Assembly (NCBI GenBank): GCA_027943335.1
Contig: BSBK01002160.1
Coordinates: 5,001 to 69,000, forward strand
Direction: 5' to 3'
Origin: Chamaecyparis obtusa
Lineage: Eukaryota; Streptophyta; Pinopsida; Cupressales; Cupressaceae
DNA length: 64,000 nucleotides
Positions 13,377 through 26,200 of this stretch are shown here, piece by piece. Within the stretch, counting starts at the first letter, position 1, and each line of letters starts with the position of its first letter. The notes under the pieces are model-generated. The model did no database searches and was not told where the DNA came from. It saw only the letters and a list, made by a program, of their open reading frames with translations. The position numbers were made by a program, and so were the translations under genes.

Positions 13377-14871
13377 TGTTAATATGATTTAAAACAACAG
13401 AGAGGGGGGGTGAATCAGTTGTTCTCAGGTCCAGATGTATAAAAACAATCTTTAAACTCTAACAAATCAGATCTAATAACCAACACCTACTCGGTCATTA
13501 CTGATTGCATAACAGAAACATATAATAGTGCAGCCCACTTATCCAATAGCATCTAACTTGTAAAACACAAAAATTTTCAAACCAAAACATTCACACAAGT
13601 ATGAACACCAGGATTTATAGTGGAAACCCAATTTGGAAAAAACCACTTTGTAACATGTTACTATTATGTTCACTCTTCTGAAGTGAGCTCGATGAAAAGC
13701 CAACCCTGTCAAAGTTTACAAACACACTGTCAGGTGTGACCCGGTTAAAGGATTTAAACCACTCTGTTAAAAGTGTGCCTTGTTATAGGACTTACATACA
13801 CTCCATTAGAATGCAACCTTGTTCAAAGGATTTATACCTATGACTATTAAGTCAACCTCTGTTAAAAAGATTTTGACTATTAAAATGGTTAGAAAGTAGC
13901 AGTAATATTGATCTGAGAAACATACAACTCACTTTGCAAATATTAGAACCAATTTCGTACACATATGCTAGCTTACTAACTATGAACCTTTTCCATCTCC
14001 ATCACTGATCTACTCGAAACCCTTCAAGCGATCACAACACTTCTCCTTCAGCCTTTTCTGCTTAGACATTCAATAACATCAACAATACTTCTAGCATCCA
14101 CTTCTCTCTATATATATATCTTCAACCTCTCATTTAGGTTGCCTTAACACTACCTCTTTTAGGTCAATACATCTTTTGCCACTTAATCTCCTTCGTAGAT
14201 CTTAGGGTTAGGTTAGATTCATTGAATCTGTCCTACATTATGTTCTTCGACTATCCTTTTAGAAATATCTCGAATCTTCTTAAAGATTTACAATAAAACA
14301 TTTTATAGTGTATTAAATGCTTTCATACAATCAATAAATAAAGTCAACACATTTTACATAATCCAAGAATTCAACGATGTCGGCTGAAAATCTGAATTCT
14401 TCATCAAATGTAAAATACTAACACTTGGTCAATACTGTGTCCAACTTCTTGGTCTTCTCTGGAAAGCTTGGTCACCACATAAATTTTTTCCTCGACTAAC
14501 ATTGTCTTCCTCGGCAATTAACTGGTGTTCGGTCAGCACTAATTTTACTTGGCACTCACTAACTTGGTCAACAAAAACAACACTCGACTTAAACTAGATT
14601 TCTTCACTTTTGCTCGGTTAAGCCTACCAGTTTAGTCTTCATTCTTACTTAGATAAATAATACCTTGTCTTATCATTGCGCCACATAATCAAGTACTCAT
14701 TTAAGTATCAAGATAACTCAACCTTTCCTTAGGTGCTATTGTTATCAGCCTTGCCTATCCCTTTAGCAACACTCAAATAGATATAGTACTTTCTTAAATA
14801 GCAATAGTCTTACTAGTTAAGGTTTGACATCAATGACAATACAACAATTGCTTCAATTGCAGTTTCCAATA
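13377..14871 (-). repeat. COP-B 5' LTR
   Basis: 1,495 bp, the direct copy of 7138-8634. It begins TGTTAATATG on the plus strand and ends AATA, where the other copy ends AACA, so the terminal CA has become TA. It would hold the promoter of the element; a TATATATA stretch near 14108 is a candidate TATA box but is not specific. Confidence 0.93.
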
Positions 14872-14876
14872 GTAGG

Positions 14877-15319
14877 TGTCCAGTTTGCCTCTTCATTTTC
14901 CCAAACTTGATCTTGTGTTTGAAATTCACCAATCAATGTGGTGGCATTCTCATGTACACTTTTAGAATCTAAGATAATTTTATGTCATCTGGAAGCACTC
15001 CATTCACCAATTCATCAAAGACCTCAACTAGGATTTTCCCCCTCTAAATCTAACTAAGTAGTTTCTAGATAGCAAGATAAGTAGGATCAAATGACTGTGG
15101 AGCTTGGGAATGGGGCTGAGGGCTCAAACTACTAAAAGCATCGATGTACTCAGTGCTTTATCTTATGGTTTGTATCATTTCTCTCTTACCCTTTTTTTCT
15201 TTCCAAGATCCACACAATATTCATTTGGCTACAACCTCTAAGTGGTGGTTGTCTATTTCTCTATCAACAACACCTAGTTCTACATTTTCTATATTTTAAT
15301 CCTTGGCTATGGGGCTCTA
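14877..15319 (-). repeat. GYP-C 3' LTR, middle part
   Basis: Resumes the GYP-C LTR right after the second GTAGG; it matches about 38650-39090 of the other LTR. It codes, on the minus strand, for part of the LTR-borne ORF. The last five bases, CTCTA, are the target duplication of the solo LTR that follows. Confidence 0.85.
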
Positions 15320-17537
15320 TGTAGTACCCATCTATAGGATGCTTCTTAGTTTGCTTTGTGTTTAAGATGTATGACCGAATTCTTTTAGGTCACTTTTCAG
15401 GTGATCGAATATTGTTTCATTAATGGTGAATATGGATTATTATTATATGATTATCAAGTGTATGTGTAGATTAGATGATGATGTTTCATGATGATAGATT
15501 ATATGTTAATATCGATTATGATGTACTTACCCCATACTTGCACGTGTATGGTGATTATGTGACTGTATATGTTTGATGTGCTTGTGTGGTAGAGGACAGA
15601 GGCGTAGTTACTCACATTGTCGAGATCCACATGACCGACCGTACCCTATCATTGTCTGTTATATATTATTGTATGTACATGCTTTGTCTTGTGATGACAG
15701 GTTTGTAGGTACAGGGCATTGTCTTCACTGAATTGGCAGGAGTGAGTGTGCCCACAAACATTCGTCTCAATGGTTAAGAGGGGAGATAATTCACAAACCC
15801 AAACCCTAACCCTAGCCTAATTGTCCTAGGATTGGACAAGTGTCAGTCTGACTACCCTACCTGAATTCACCTAGTTGGCATGAATTCATGGATCCCGTTC
15901 TTGAGTCTGTGCATGGTTTCAGTTTGCTTGATTTATTGTGCTTGATTTTACTGTGCTTGATTAAGTTGATTTATGATTATATAGGCAATTTTATATGATT
16001 ATCAATGTTAGGATTATAGTTGAATTTAATGATTTAATTATGTTCCTATGTTTAATTTGGAAAATTGTCTAAAGTCAATTATTTAATTAATTGGAAATAA
16101 TTGATTATGAAATTAAAATTGGATTTAATTATGCTTGAGTGTATTATTAAATAATTGAATATTTAATTACATGTTTTAGGATGTATTAAATATTGAATTT
16201 ATTTAATTTGGGTTTTAAATTATTAACATGTGCTTAATTGGAAAATGATTTGATTTATACTTGCATATTTTATTAAATGATTAAATAATTAAATTGCATG
16301 AATTTGTGATGCGTTAAGTATTTAATTTATTTAATAAATGTATTTAAATTTTAGCATGTGCAAAATTGAATAAGGGAATTATTTTCAAAAAGGTAACTAG
16401 TTTTAAGAAGTCAAGTTGATTTGTGCTTTTAAAAGATATTTTTAATTAATTAATTTTATTTACTCTCAATTTTGGAGTTTGAGTTGGATTAGGAGTTGTC
16501 TTATGAGTCATTTCTGATTTGGAGTTGAACTCTGAGTTAGCTGTTGAGTTGTCTTATGTGATTGCTTGGATTTTGGAATTGAATTCCTATCAGGAGATTT
16601 TGGCATTCATTTTTGGGAGAGACAGGTTTTGGAGAAGATTTTTGGGGAGCTTGTGTGTTTGGCTTTTTGGAGATTTGTGGATTGTTGTGGCTGCAAGTTG
16701 GTTTGAATTTCTCTGTGCTTCTGGATTGGGCACCTGTTTGCAATATAGTTTTCAGATCTGAAGGTTGGGCTTGATTTTAGAGAGAATTATGTTCTCAGAT
16801 CTACAAGGGTTTCTATTTTTTCAATTTCTGGCATTGGATCTAAGGTAGGCATTGAATTTTGCCTGTTATCTATGGTTTTACATCCTTTTTGTCACTCTGT
16901 GTTTTTATTAGATTTGGGTATTCAAAAAAATCCTATTGTAGTTGATTCTTGTATTTTATTATTACTTGGCATTGTAGTGTTACTCTGGCAAAATTAGATT
17001 GAATAATTGTTTATGGTTCTCCTACAAATTGAAATATTAAATCTGTTCTATAGTATGACTATAGGGAATGATGAAATAAAGTTCTAATGAAAAAAAAATT
17101 TAAATTCTAGTTGAAAAATTATCATCCTGGTCAAAAAACTCAATCTGGGTATAAATATTCCTCTTAGAAAATTAAATATTTACTCTCTGTTCTTTTTGTT
17201 TGCTTTGGAAAAATTTAAATTGTAGTCAAATTAATAGAATCAAATTCTTATGTGATTGGAAAGGATTCTGGAATATATTCTTTCTTGATAAAGACTTGTC
17301 TTTTGTATTAAAAATAAGTTAACCTCTGGTAAAAAGCTTTACACAGTCAAAATATATAATAACCAGTCAAAAACAAAAGTTAGTTGGGTGGATTGTTTAG
17401 TAAGATAAGTTTGTTATTCATATTTATTCTTTCAAAATTATATATATATATACTCTTATATCAGAATATGATTATAAAATAGTACTATTCTGGTATGCAT
17501 GTAAAAAAAAATTTGTTCTTGTGTTGAACGAATTATT

Positions 17538-17540
<3 letters not shown>

Positions 17541-17612
<72 letters not shown>
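17541..17612. repeat. (AT)n microsatellite
   Basis: An almost pure AT dinucleotide run with one G interruption at 17581. It lies inside the 4.7-kb solo LTR. Confidence 0.95.
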
Positions 17613-17615
<3 letters not shown>

Positions 17616-17753
17616 AGATAAATGATAATAATAAAATTTAAATGTTATAATGCTGTCATGTTATGTTTTTTTATCAAAGTTAAAAAAATTTGATTTAAAA
17701 AAAAAAGATATCAAAATTTTGTTTTAATAAAAAAAAGTTTTTTAAATCTTTAA

Positions 17754-17944
17754 GGGGCGGGGACCACCTGTCCCCTACCCCCCCTCTCCATACGTAGCAG
17801 GTAGTACTGCTACGGCAGTACTACACTGCCGAAGGCAGTGAGTACTGCCGCAGCAGTACTAACTACCACCGCCGCTTGGGACTGAGCAGAGGTATGTGGA
17901 GATGCACGTGGGGAATGGGGTGTGGGGCCCGCAGGGTCCCCCCC
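17754..17944. other. GC-rich island with three adjacent hairpins
   Basis: About 190 bp of strongly GC-rich DNA within otherwise AT-rich LTR sequence, between two (AT)n runs. Three perfect inverted repeats follow one another. The first is 17801-17824 (10-bp arms GTAGTACTGC/GCAGTACTAC, loop TACG). The second is 17824-17840 (7-bp arms CACTGCC/GGCAGTG, loop GAA). The third is 17841-17860 (8-bp arms AGTACTGC/GCAGTACT, loop CGCA). An alternative stem GTAGCAG/CTGCTAC at 17794-17813 overlaps the first. The function is unknown. Confidence 0.75.
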
Positions 17945-18230
17945 ATAGTTTATTTTATTTTGTTTTAATATTTATTAATATGATTTTGATTTATGTTGGA
18001 ATTTATTTATTATGTTAATTTTAATTATATTATATTATGTTAGTTTATTTTATTTTAATTAATTTAGTTTATTTTAATTATGGTTTATAAATGTATATAG
18101 TAAATGATGATTATTAATAAATAAATAAAACTTATTTTTTTGTATTATATGTGAAATTATCTTAATTTGATTTAGTTTAATTCATTTCTATTGGAAATTG
18201 GTAATTGTTATTTAAATAGAATGGTTGTAT

Positions 18231-18236
18231 AAATAT

Positions 18237-18328
<92 letters not shown>
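18231..18328. repeat. (AT)n microsatellite
   Basis: A second long AT run, with two AAA interruptions near its left end, in the same solo LTR. Confidence 0.95.
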
Positions 18329-18330
<2 letters not shown>

Positions 18331-18951
18331 GTGTTAGTTAAAATAATTTGTTGGATTATTTAATAATGATTTAATATATGGATATTAAGTTCAATTATTG
18401 ATAGTCGTATATTGATTGTAGTTTGCAATTAGATGCTAAATGTTTATGTTTATACCAAAATTGGGCAAATTTTCTATTGAATTCCTAGAATGCCATTAGG
18501 GAATATTTCTTTTATTAATGTCTTTAGTATGCTCATTATGTCATGATTCTTTCATCAATATTATGCGATCTATATTATGTTAAGATCACGTTCATTATGA
18601 TGTTTTGTTGCTTGAAGTTCCTGATCAGTTTTCTTAATTGTGAGTGTTGGTTTATCGTTTCTAAACTATATACATGTGCATCTTGTGATGCTGGGTATTA
18701 GATGGCTTAGGGGAAACAAAGGCAGGGATATGTTTTCAGTGGATTTTATATCTGCATCATGTTCATTATGTGTGCCTATTTTGTTTATGGTCTTATTGGA
18801 TATTATCTGTTCTTGGTATCTGTGTAATCATTTGGGTTTCTATGTGTGAAACTGCATCTAGGATTACTGGTAGTATACCTGTTGAATGTTTATGTGATTA
18901 TGAGCCTAGAGGAGATTGATTAAGTGCATCTTAGGGGAGTGGCTTACAATA

Positions 18952-19213
18952 GGGGTCAGGACCCCAAGTGGTCAGTCCCTGGGTAACCTATTATAGGTTA
19001 TGTAATTAAGTGATAATATAGTAATTAAAATGTGTAGAGATCATTAAAAAGATAATATAGAGTTTGGTTATGATTAGAATTCCTCATATCTGAGAGAGAG
19101 TATTCTAATCCCACATGGATCGTATTGAGGATCTGGGGCCCAGAGTGGCCAGTCCAGGGTAACTCAATGCTTGCGGGTTTGGGGTCCAGAGTGACCAGTC
19201 CAGGGTAACTCAA
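18952..19213 (+). repeat. Three dispersed copies of a GGGGTCC..AGTCC..GGGTAAC motif
   Basis: Related units at about 18952-18988, 19134-19165 and 19180-19213 share the order GGGG(T/C)C, then AG(A/T)G(T/G)(C/G)(A/C)CAGTCC-like, then GGGTAAC. The last two are almost identical and lie about 46 bp apart. They look like a short internal repeat of the LTR. Confidence 0.6.
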
Positions 19214-19992
19214 GTAGATAGACATGTGATGACACTCCCATAGCATGTAGCCTAGATCATCTCCTGAGTTTCTATTTATGCCTCTGGTTTAGTGTGTATC
19301 ACCTTTCACTCTATTGTTGTGTATCTTGAGTAGAGAGCTTTTAGGATTCCTTGCTTAGTGGTTTTATCCTTGTTTGGTTGTGGTCATCCGATTGCGGTTT
19401 GTGGTTATCTCCTCAACACGGTGGGGTAGACCTTTGTGGTTCTACACGGACGGGTGGTAGTGATTCTTTACCATTTGAGATTTGATGTCCTAGTGCCAAT
19501 GCTATTGGTACTCCTACAGTTGGATTCCCTTATGGTTCTTCTTTGATTCTTCATTATTGGTTTCTTATTATACCTTCTTTTATGTAATCCTGTATTAGAG
19601 TATCGCATGTGATACCTAATCTGGACTTGTACTTCTTTGTTAGATTTATTATTACATACCCTACGACATGTGCAGTGGATGTCAGTGTATTAGTTATCAT
19701 GAATGTCCATGAGGATTGTATATATTGGTGTAAGTTGTAATTGTATCATTTATGATATGGAATCTTTTGTTATCTTGCTTTAGTTGTTTCTTTGTTCTTA
19801 AGTAATTCTACGTCATGGAACCCCCAAAATTTGTAATCTGTTTTGGATGTTGGCTTAATGTGAGTAAATGGTAATTGCTTCCACACTGATGTGTATCTTG
19901 TATGTTAACTTTTTAAAAAAAATGTTCACCAAACTTAGTAGCAAGTTATAGGTTAATCTCTCCTGGGTTCCCTGGCAGGGCATTACACTCTA

Positions 19993-22900
19993 AACCTCCT
20001 CCTATGTTGATGGTTTGGTCACTTCAACCACCCAATTACCCATCCTTGAGTCGATGTCGACTCTGGAAGTAGTTTTTAGCTTCTAGGGCTTGGGGGTCTT
20101 GGTAGTATACTTACTAATCATATCTCCTATAGCAATAGAGACTAGCACTATGTTGCATTTCTTGATCATAGAAGCCATTATCCACTAAGGAGTAGTGTTT
20201 TTTGTATCTTTAGCGGTAATGGGCTTGTCAGGAGTCAGGGTGACCATTAGAGATAAATTATCCAAGTCAAGTAAATCATCCTTTAATCGATCTAGGTCCA
20301 TTGGTGGTGGGCTAGTAAACCATTCCCCTTTCCATTATTCTGCTTCTTCTACTAACTATAAGTCCACTATTGTATCACCTATTGTCTCTTTCTCCTTTAT
20401 ATCTTATTTTCTTGATCTTGTTACCCATACGGTGGATCATACAACTATAGAACCTATGGTTTATTTGCTAGTGACAGACCACTTGGCTCTAGACCTACTT
20501 TTACCTGCATCACAAGTTCAAATATCATCATCAGAAATCATGGCTCGAGAAGGGGATTTTAAAGTCTCTTCAGATAACATGACATAGGAATCTTGGACTT
20601 GCATCTTCATCTTCTCCATAATCCAATTCTTAGTTCTCTTCATTACATTGAGAGTTTTCATTTATATTTCATTATTCTTAATTTCAATCCATTTCACTTC
20701 AGGTTGAGGTCATTTTTTTATCTCTTTGAACTTTGGGTCACTCACATCTGTGTCATCTTCTTGAACTCATTTAATGCCCATTTAAAACCCCATGGCTATA
20801 ATTTTCTACAATTAAAGTCTTCACCAATGTCTTCTCCTTACTTCCATTTCATCAAGACAATATTCCCAAAAATCATTGAGATGAGGCAGGGTTAAGAACT
20901 CCTCACCTAGTTTGAAGTGTTGTCTGGTGAAACCCTTGTCCAAAATTTTCCTGGATTTTTAATACTTCAAATAAAATCTCTTCAAATCATATCTATGATC
21001 AGTGCATCAGAAAAGGTTCTACATTAGCAAATGCCTAGTTCAAGGGGAAAATGGTTCTCCCATTCTTCTTATAGTAGATATTTCTTGATAACTTATGTCA
21101 ATTGTCTACATAGCTCAGCCAACATAAAGTAGTCTAGGGCATACCTAGGTAATTTTACTGGCTCACCTTTATAACCTCTTACCTGAATATATGTAAAATT
21201 GGGTTATTGAATATAATAAATTTGATAGAAACTCACCAACCTGTTTTCTTCATTTGACATCCTCTTGGCCAACATGTATGTTATTTCAAAGAATAACCTA
21301 CCAGTAAAGACATCATTCATCCTTCTATAGTCTTCCACTACTCTTTCCCTTTCCTTTACAAGAGAGGGTGGTATTTATATATTTTGACATCCTTAGACCA
21401 TGTTTCATGGGGAAAACCCACCCACTCTCTGGTATAGGCCAAACAATACATGAGGTAGGATGCCATATAGAAATCTGTGTTACCCAAGCATGCTACTTTC
21501 AGTTATTCTTGCATGGCTTCAGCTATTACTTCTCCCTAGTATATATATTGAGTTCCTCTAGGAAAATATGTACAAAAAAGTACATCTACTCTACAAAGAG
21601 TTATGTGTGAGAGGCTCCTTTTACCCCATTTAATAACACTAAAAATTCTCTCACGTGTCATGTGCTCCCGGGTGAGAGGCTTGGGCAACCTAGAACCAAC
21701 TTTTTGAAACTTGAGCAACCAACTTCTAGCTATCACGCTTATGTGTTTGTTTTCACACTCATTGAGCTTAGCAATAGAAAGGGAAGGATTAAACTCAGAA
21801 CAAGTCTCCCTCTCATGTATCTTCAATATAAACACAATGGTTTCCCTATTTATTGATAACAAGATTGCCCCATCATCCTTTCGAATGCACTGGTGTCTGA
21901 CATCATACCTATTAATACATTCTCTGATGAGTTCTGGACATAAAATGGTGGGATGAAATGTGATAGCTTCAACTAGGTCACTCTCCATAATTTCTTTCAT
22001 AAAGGGTTCTTCTACCTGATTTATCAATCTTTCCTAAAAATGCTCTAGGTTAAACTGCATGAGGGTTGTATCTCCTAATATAGGGGTTTCACAGACTAAG
22101 CTAGTTAAATTATCAAAAATATGAAAAGAAGACTTCATGGTCATAATTTTATTTTAGCTCAACTAGGAGATAAAATTTCTTCAAACATCACAATCACTGG
22201 AAATTATTGATAGGATAAAGTTTCTAAAACTCATCTTACAAGATGAAAGCACCTGCAATCTCTACATGTGCAAAACTAACTTTACCTCCGCTGACTCAAC
22301 TCAAATTAGTAAATATAATTAATTAATTCATCTTTACCATTCTAAATACTCATAGCGAATGAAATATTGGGAATTAATTACACTATATCTTAACTCATAT
22401 TGATTGGTTACGATGTGGCATCTTTACGATGTGAAAATTTAATACCTATCACATCATGACATAACCTTACCTTCCAATGATTACATCTACTCTTGCCATC
22501 TCATCAGTTTTTAATTACCCTGAGGTTGTCAGAATATTCCTCTTAAATAGCATATGCCTTTATAAAATCCTTGTAAAAATAACCCCTTTTCCAAAGCCTA
22601 TGTACCACCTTGTACCAGCTGAACTCACATGAACCTTTTAAAAATTAGTTCATCCAGGTTCATACACTCCTCCAATAAATATGTGCATTATGAAATAGAA
22701 AAACAAAAAAGATCATGCCAACATGGGCTGATGTGACCATTTGGTGGGGCCAGAAGTATTTTAACTTTGAACCTTACTAAACTGAAGTGAACCTTAATGA
22801 AGATGATTCAACACGGTTCATCTTGGTTCAAAGGATTTCACTGAGTTCAAAGGGGTTCAAAAACTTATATTGCAGATTTGACAATTTTGAAAGGATGACA

Positions 22901-23118
22901 AGCACTAAGTGAGAGGTTGACATATATGAACTCTATGAACTCTACGAACCACTAGGAACTCATTTTTCAAAAAAATGAACCATAATGAACCCCTTTGGAC
23001 TGGTTTGAACCACGATGAACTCCTAAGAGAAAAATATTGCTTTGAGGACTTAGGGATCAAAATTTCAAAAGGTGTACACGAGGAGATCAAGAAAGGGGGG
23101 ATGCAAAGAATGACAACA
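19993..23118 (-). repeat. GYP-C 3' LTR, main part
   Basis: Matches 39091-42217. It starts, on the minus strand, with TGTTGTCATTC at 23118, where homology with the other LTR also stops, so this is the true LTR end. Most of it is occupied by the LTR-borne ORF. Between about 22140 and 23118 the sequence is non-coding and would hold the promoter region; the words AACCTTA and GAACC recur there. Confidence 0.85.
20010..22138 (-). pseudogene. LTR-borne accessory ORF, copy 1 (N-terminal and middle part)
   Basis: On the minus strand, an ATG at 22138 opens a frame shared with the other LTR (ATG at 41237). The N-terminal part includes 'LIRECINRYDVRHQCI', then 'DDGAILLSINRETI' and a 'REHMTRERIFSVIKWG' stretch (ORF piece 21536-22027). 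Further on come 'LKRF' segments and then a region rich in K, E, S and T. It continues in the parts of the LTR now at 14877-15319 and 5816-7137. Many stops are present. The N-terminal motif recalls hypothetical proteins that recur in plant repeats, but I can name no function. It is not gag, protease, RT or integrase. Confidence 0.6.
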
Positions 23119-23289
23119 TTGGCTCTAACTGGGGACTTCATTTTTGGACAAAATGCAGAGGAATCAGAATCTTTGGTTACCATAAATAAATAAAGAGAGC
23201 AATGAAGGTTTGAATGCAAAACAAAACTAAGACGAAACAGACTATACACACACCAAACCATATATACAAATAGAGGGGACACCTTCTTT

Positions 23290-26200
23290 ATAGCCTAAAC
23301 AATTTTAGGTCCTACATGTTATAGGATAGCACAAAGACCGATCCATTAGGATAAGAGAGTTTGAAAGAGTTAAAACCTAATACCTAATGAACCTTAAAAG
23401 GTCCCCTCTAGAGAGACTTAATTTTTTTGTGGGCACCTTTCGGTTCCTTTCTTTTGTCCCACATCAACACTTCATCTCCTTTCATAAATTTGTGTGGTCT
23501 TTTTCTCTTAGAAAAGATATTTTTGAATCTTTCCTAGTGCATCATGATTATATCGACCATTCCTTCCCTCTCCTCTTTGACTTTCATTAAATACATCACC
23601 CTTTTTTCTAATGAGTCTTGGAAAAATTGATCTTCTATAACACTCTATAATTTAGATGGGTCAGTTAAAGGAGGGATACTTGAGCTCCAATACCATAAAA
23701 TAATTCAAATAGAACCATCCTAATACTATTTTTTTGTGTAATACAGTCTTCCCATAGAGCTTTATGTAGTCTCTTGTGCCAATCTCTAGCATTGTCATCC
23801 ACTAACTTCTTCATAATAGCTATTCAATTCTTGTTACTTGATTCCACCTACCCATTTCCTTGGGGATAATAATCTAAGGAATGAGATAGGGTAATATTTT
23901 AATCATAGTAAAACATCATTAACTCCCAAGAAGAGAAATATGTGGCATTATTAGTTTTTGGAGGTGGTTTTCTTTACAAGTACGACTTCCACCCATTTAG
24001 TAAAATAATCTATCACAATCAAGATGTAAAAATGTCATGTGCTTAAAGGGGGATGATGGTCCTATAAAGTCCAAGCCCCATTTTTTAAATGGTTCCTCAA
24101 TCACAACAGGTCTCAAGGGTAATACTGTGAGCTAAGCTTTCCAGTGAACAATTTGCACTTCTCATAGTTGGCTACCCACTTATAGGTGTCTTAAAACATA
24201 TTGAGCAAGTAAAAGTAGTTTCTAATAATTTTGAAGGTGGTCACTATGGAGGAAAAATGTCGACCACATGCTTCCTTTTGGTAGACCTTAAGTAATTTAT
24301 GTTTCTCTTCTTTGTCTACACATCTCAAAAATGTACTGTCTAGACTTCTTTTATATGAAACATCCTATCAAATCACATACTTGGCTGATTTTAACTTTAG
24401 ATTCCTCTTTTCCTTGGGAAAGAGGCAATTTGGACAATATCCATAGGTTAAGTAATAAGCCACATCTAAAAGCCATGGGTCTTGAAGGTTGACTAGCAAG
24501 ACCATGGGAATTTATTCATTCTACTCAAAAAATCTTCTACAATCCACCTATTGAAGCCTTGGCCTTTGACTAATTTATTCGGTCAAATATCTAAATCATA
24601 TTCATGTATCATCTCCACCCATGGTGCCCTTTTATTCATATCAACTTATTGTTGAGTTAATACACTCTTAACTACTAAATTAGGTATATAGACTATTAAA
24701 TGAGAATGTAAGATATAATACCTGAACTTCTTAACCTCTTTCACCAATTGAATGTAGGTGAGAGAATACTTGAGCTCATTTTTCTTTAGAGGTGTTCTCT
24801 TGAATGAAATTGGGCCCTCAATACTTGATTCATCCTTTTACATTAGGATGTCGATAGAGTATGTTCTGATGAATAATAGTAAATGAAAAAGTATTTTTTG
24901 AAGTTATGGTTGATGAGGGTGGGAACATTTTCAATTTCACCTTTTACTTCTTCAAACACCTTCTTTGCCCCATCATTCCATATAAATGAATGTTTCTCAC
25001 TTTTCATCTCAACTATGTGTTTTGTGGTCTCAACAAAATCAGGAATGAACCTCCTCGTGAAATTTATCTGTCCAAATAAAGACTTAAATCCTCAGTAGTT
25101 GGAAGGGAGGCTTAGTTGTTGAATAGATCTAACATGCTCTGGGTCTATTTTAATACCATCTTTGAAAACTATATGCCTTATCAGTTTTCCCTCTATGACA
25201 CAAAAGGTTGATTTTTTTAGGTTTAATGAGATCCCATGATCTCTACACTATTGTAACACTACTTTCAAATCTTTGAAGTTATTCCTTCTTTTCTCATAAA
25301 ATAAATTCAGATCATCTAAATATATGATGATTATTCTATCCTTGAAGTCTCCAAATGAGGAATTCATCACCCGTTGGAAGGTTTCTCCTACATTGATTAG
25401 GCCAAAAGGCATCTTGTTATATGTGAAGGTCTCCTATGGCATGAAGAATATTGTCTTGTGTTGGTCTTGTTTAGCTACATTGATCTAGTTGTACCCAGAA
25501 AAAATATCCATCAATGACATCATCTTAGACCCGTCCATGGTATGCAACACATCATCCATCAATGGCAGAGCATAATTATCCTTCAGGCTTGCCTGGTTAA
25601 AATTTTGAATATCCATGCAGATCCTAATTTCACCATTTTTCTTATGGATCGATACAATGTTTTATATCCACATGGAGTGATGGATGAGCTAAATTATCCT
25701 TTCTTCTACTATCTTCTCAACCTCCCTATATATAGCTTCAGAGACTTGAGGATTATAACTCCTTAATGTTTTCCTAAATGGAGTAACATTAGGTTTCAAA
25801 GGGATTTAATGTTGGAACTTCCTATCTCTGAAGTCTTTGAGATCATTGTAATTCCAAGAAAATACTTCTCTATATTCCTTCAAGAGTTCAAAAATAGTAT
25901 GCCTCACATCTAAGGTGCAACCCTTACCAATCTAAAACTACCTAGGGTTAGATTCATTTCTAATATTAATCTTCTCACATTCTCCTTCATTTTCTTAACT
26001 TTGAGTTCCCTCTTTTCTCATGTGTTCATCCCTTCAAGATAAAATCCATTCCAGTGTAACTAAACCCTTTGGGAATTTATTACCCTTTACTTGGATTATA
26101 TCTTGATCAAATTCAATTCTAGGATCGAGGTTGAACTCTTTATAAGAAGCTTCAAACCCTTCAAAATAAGAGTCGGCAAAATAATGAACATTTTCCAAGA

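Larger units (their letters stand above)
7138..14871 (-). mobile_element. COP-B: nearly complete Ty1/copia element
   Basis: The element has LTRs at 7138-8634 and 13377-14871, TSD GTAGG at 7133-7137 and 14872-14876, a primer binding site next to the 5' LTR, a full gag-pol reading frame on the minus strand and a polypurine tract at the 3' LTR. By eye the LTRs are about 93-95% identical in sampled stretches, so it is younger than its host GYP-C, whose LTRs look about 84% identical. A few stops, one frameshift and a changed integrase residue make it inactive. Confidence 0.95.
15320..19987 (+). mobile_element. 4.7-kb solo LTR, likely chromovirus (Del/Tekay-like) gypsy
   Basis: A 4,668-bp insertion in the GYP-C LTR with perfect TSD CTCTA (15315-15319 and 19988-19992). 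It begins TGTAGTACCC and ends GGGCATTACA. I found no gag, pol or second LTR copy inside, so it is best read as a solo LTR left by recombination between two LTRs. LTRs of this length and with ends of TGTA...TTACA are typical of Del/Tekay chromoviruses; that family call is inference. Small ORFs within it, such as 16519-16761, show no recognisable domain. Confidence 0.8.

Noticed and set aside
16519..16761. 80-residue ORF in the 4.7-kb solo LTR
   Set aside because: It has no recognisable domain, an antisense ORF of similar length covers it, and the surroundings are plain LTR sequence.
17754..17944. GC-rich island as a tRNA or rRNA gene or CpG promoter of a host gene
   Set aside because: There is no tRNA fold or rRNA-like sequence, and no coding region follows on either strand.
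17541..18328. AT runs as replication origin or CRISPR-like array
   Set aside because: They are simple dinucleotide microsatellites without unique spacers, inside a plant LTR.
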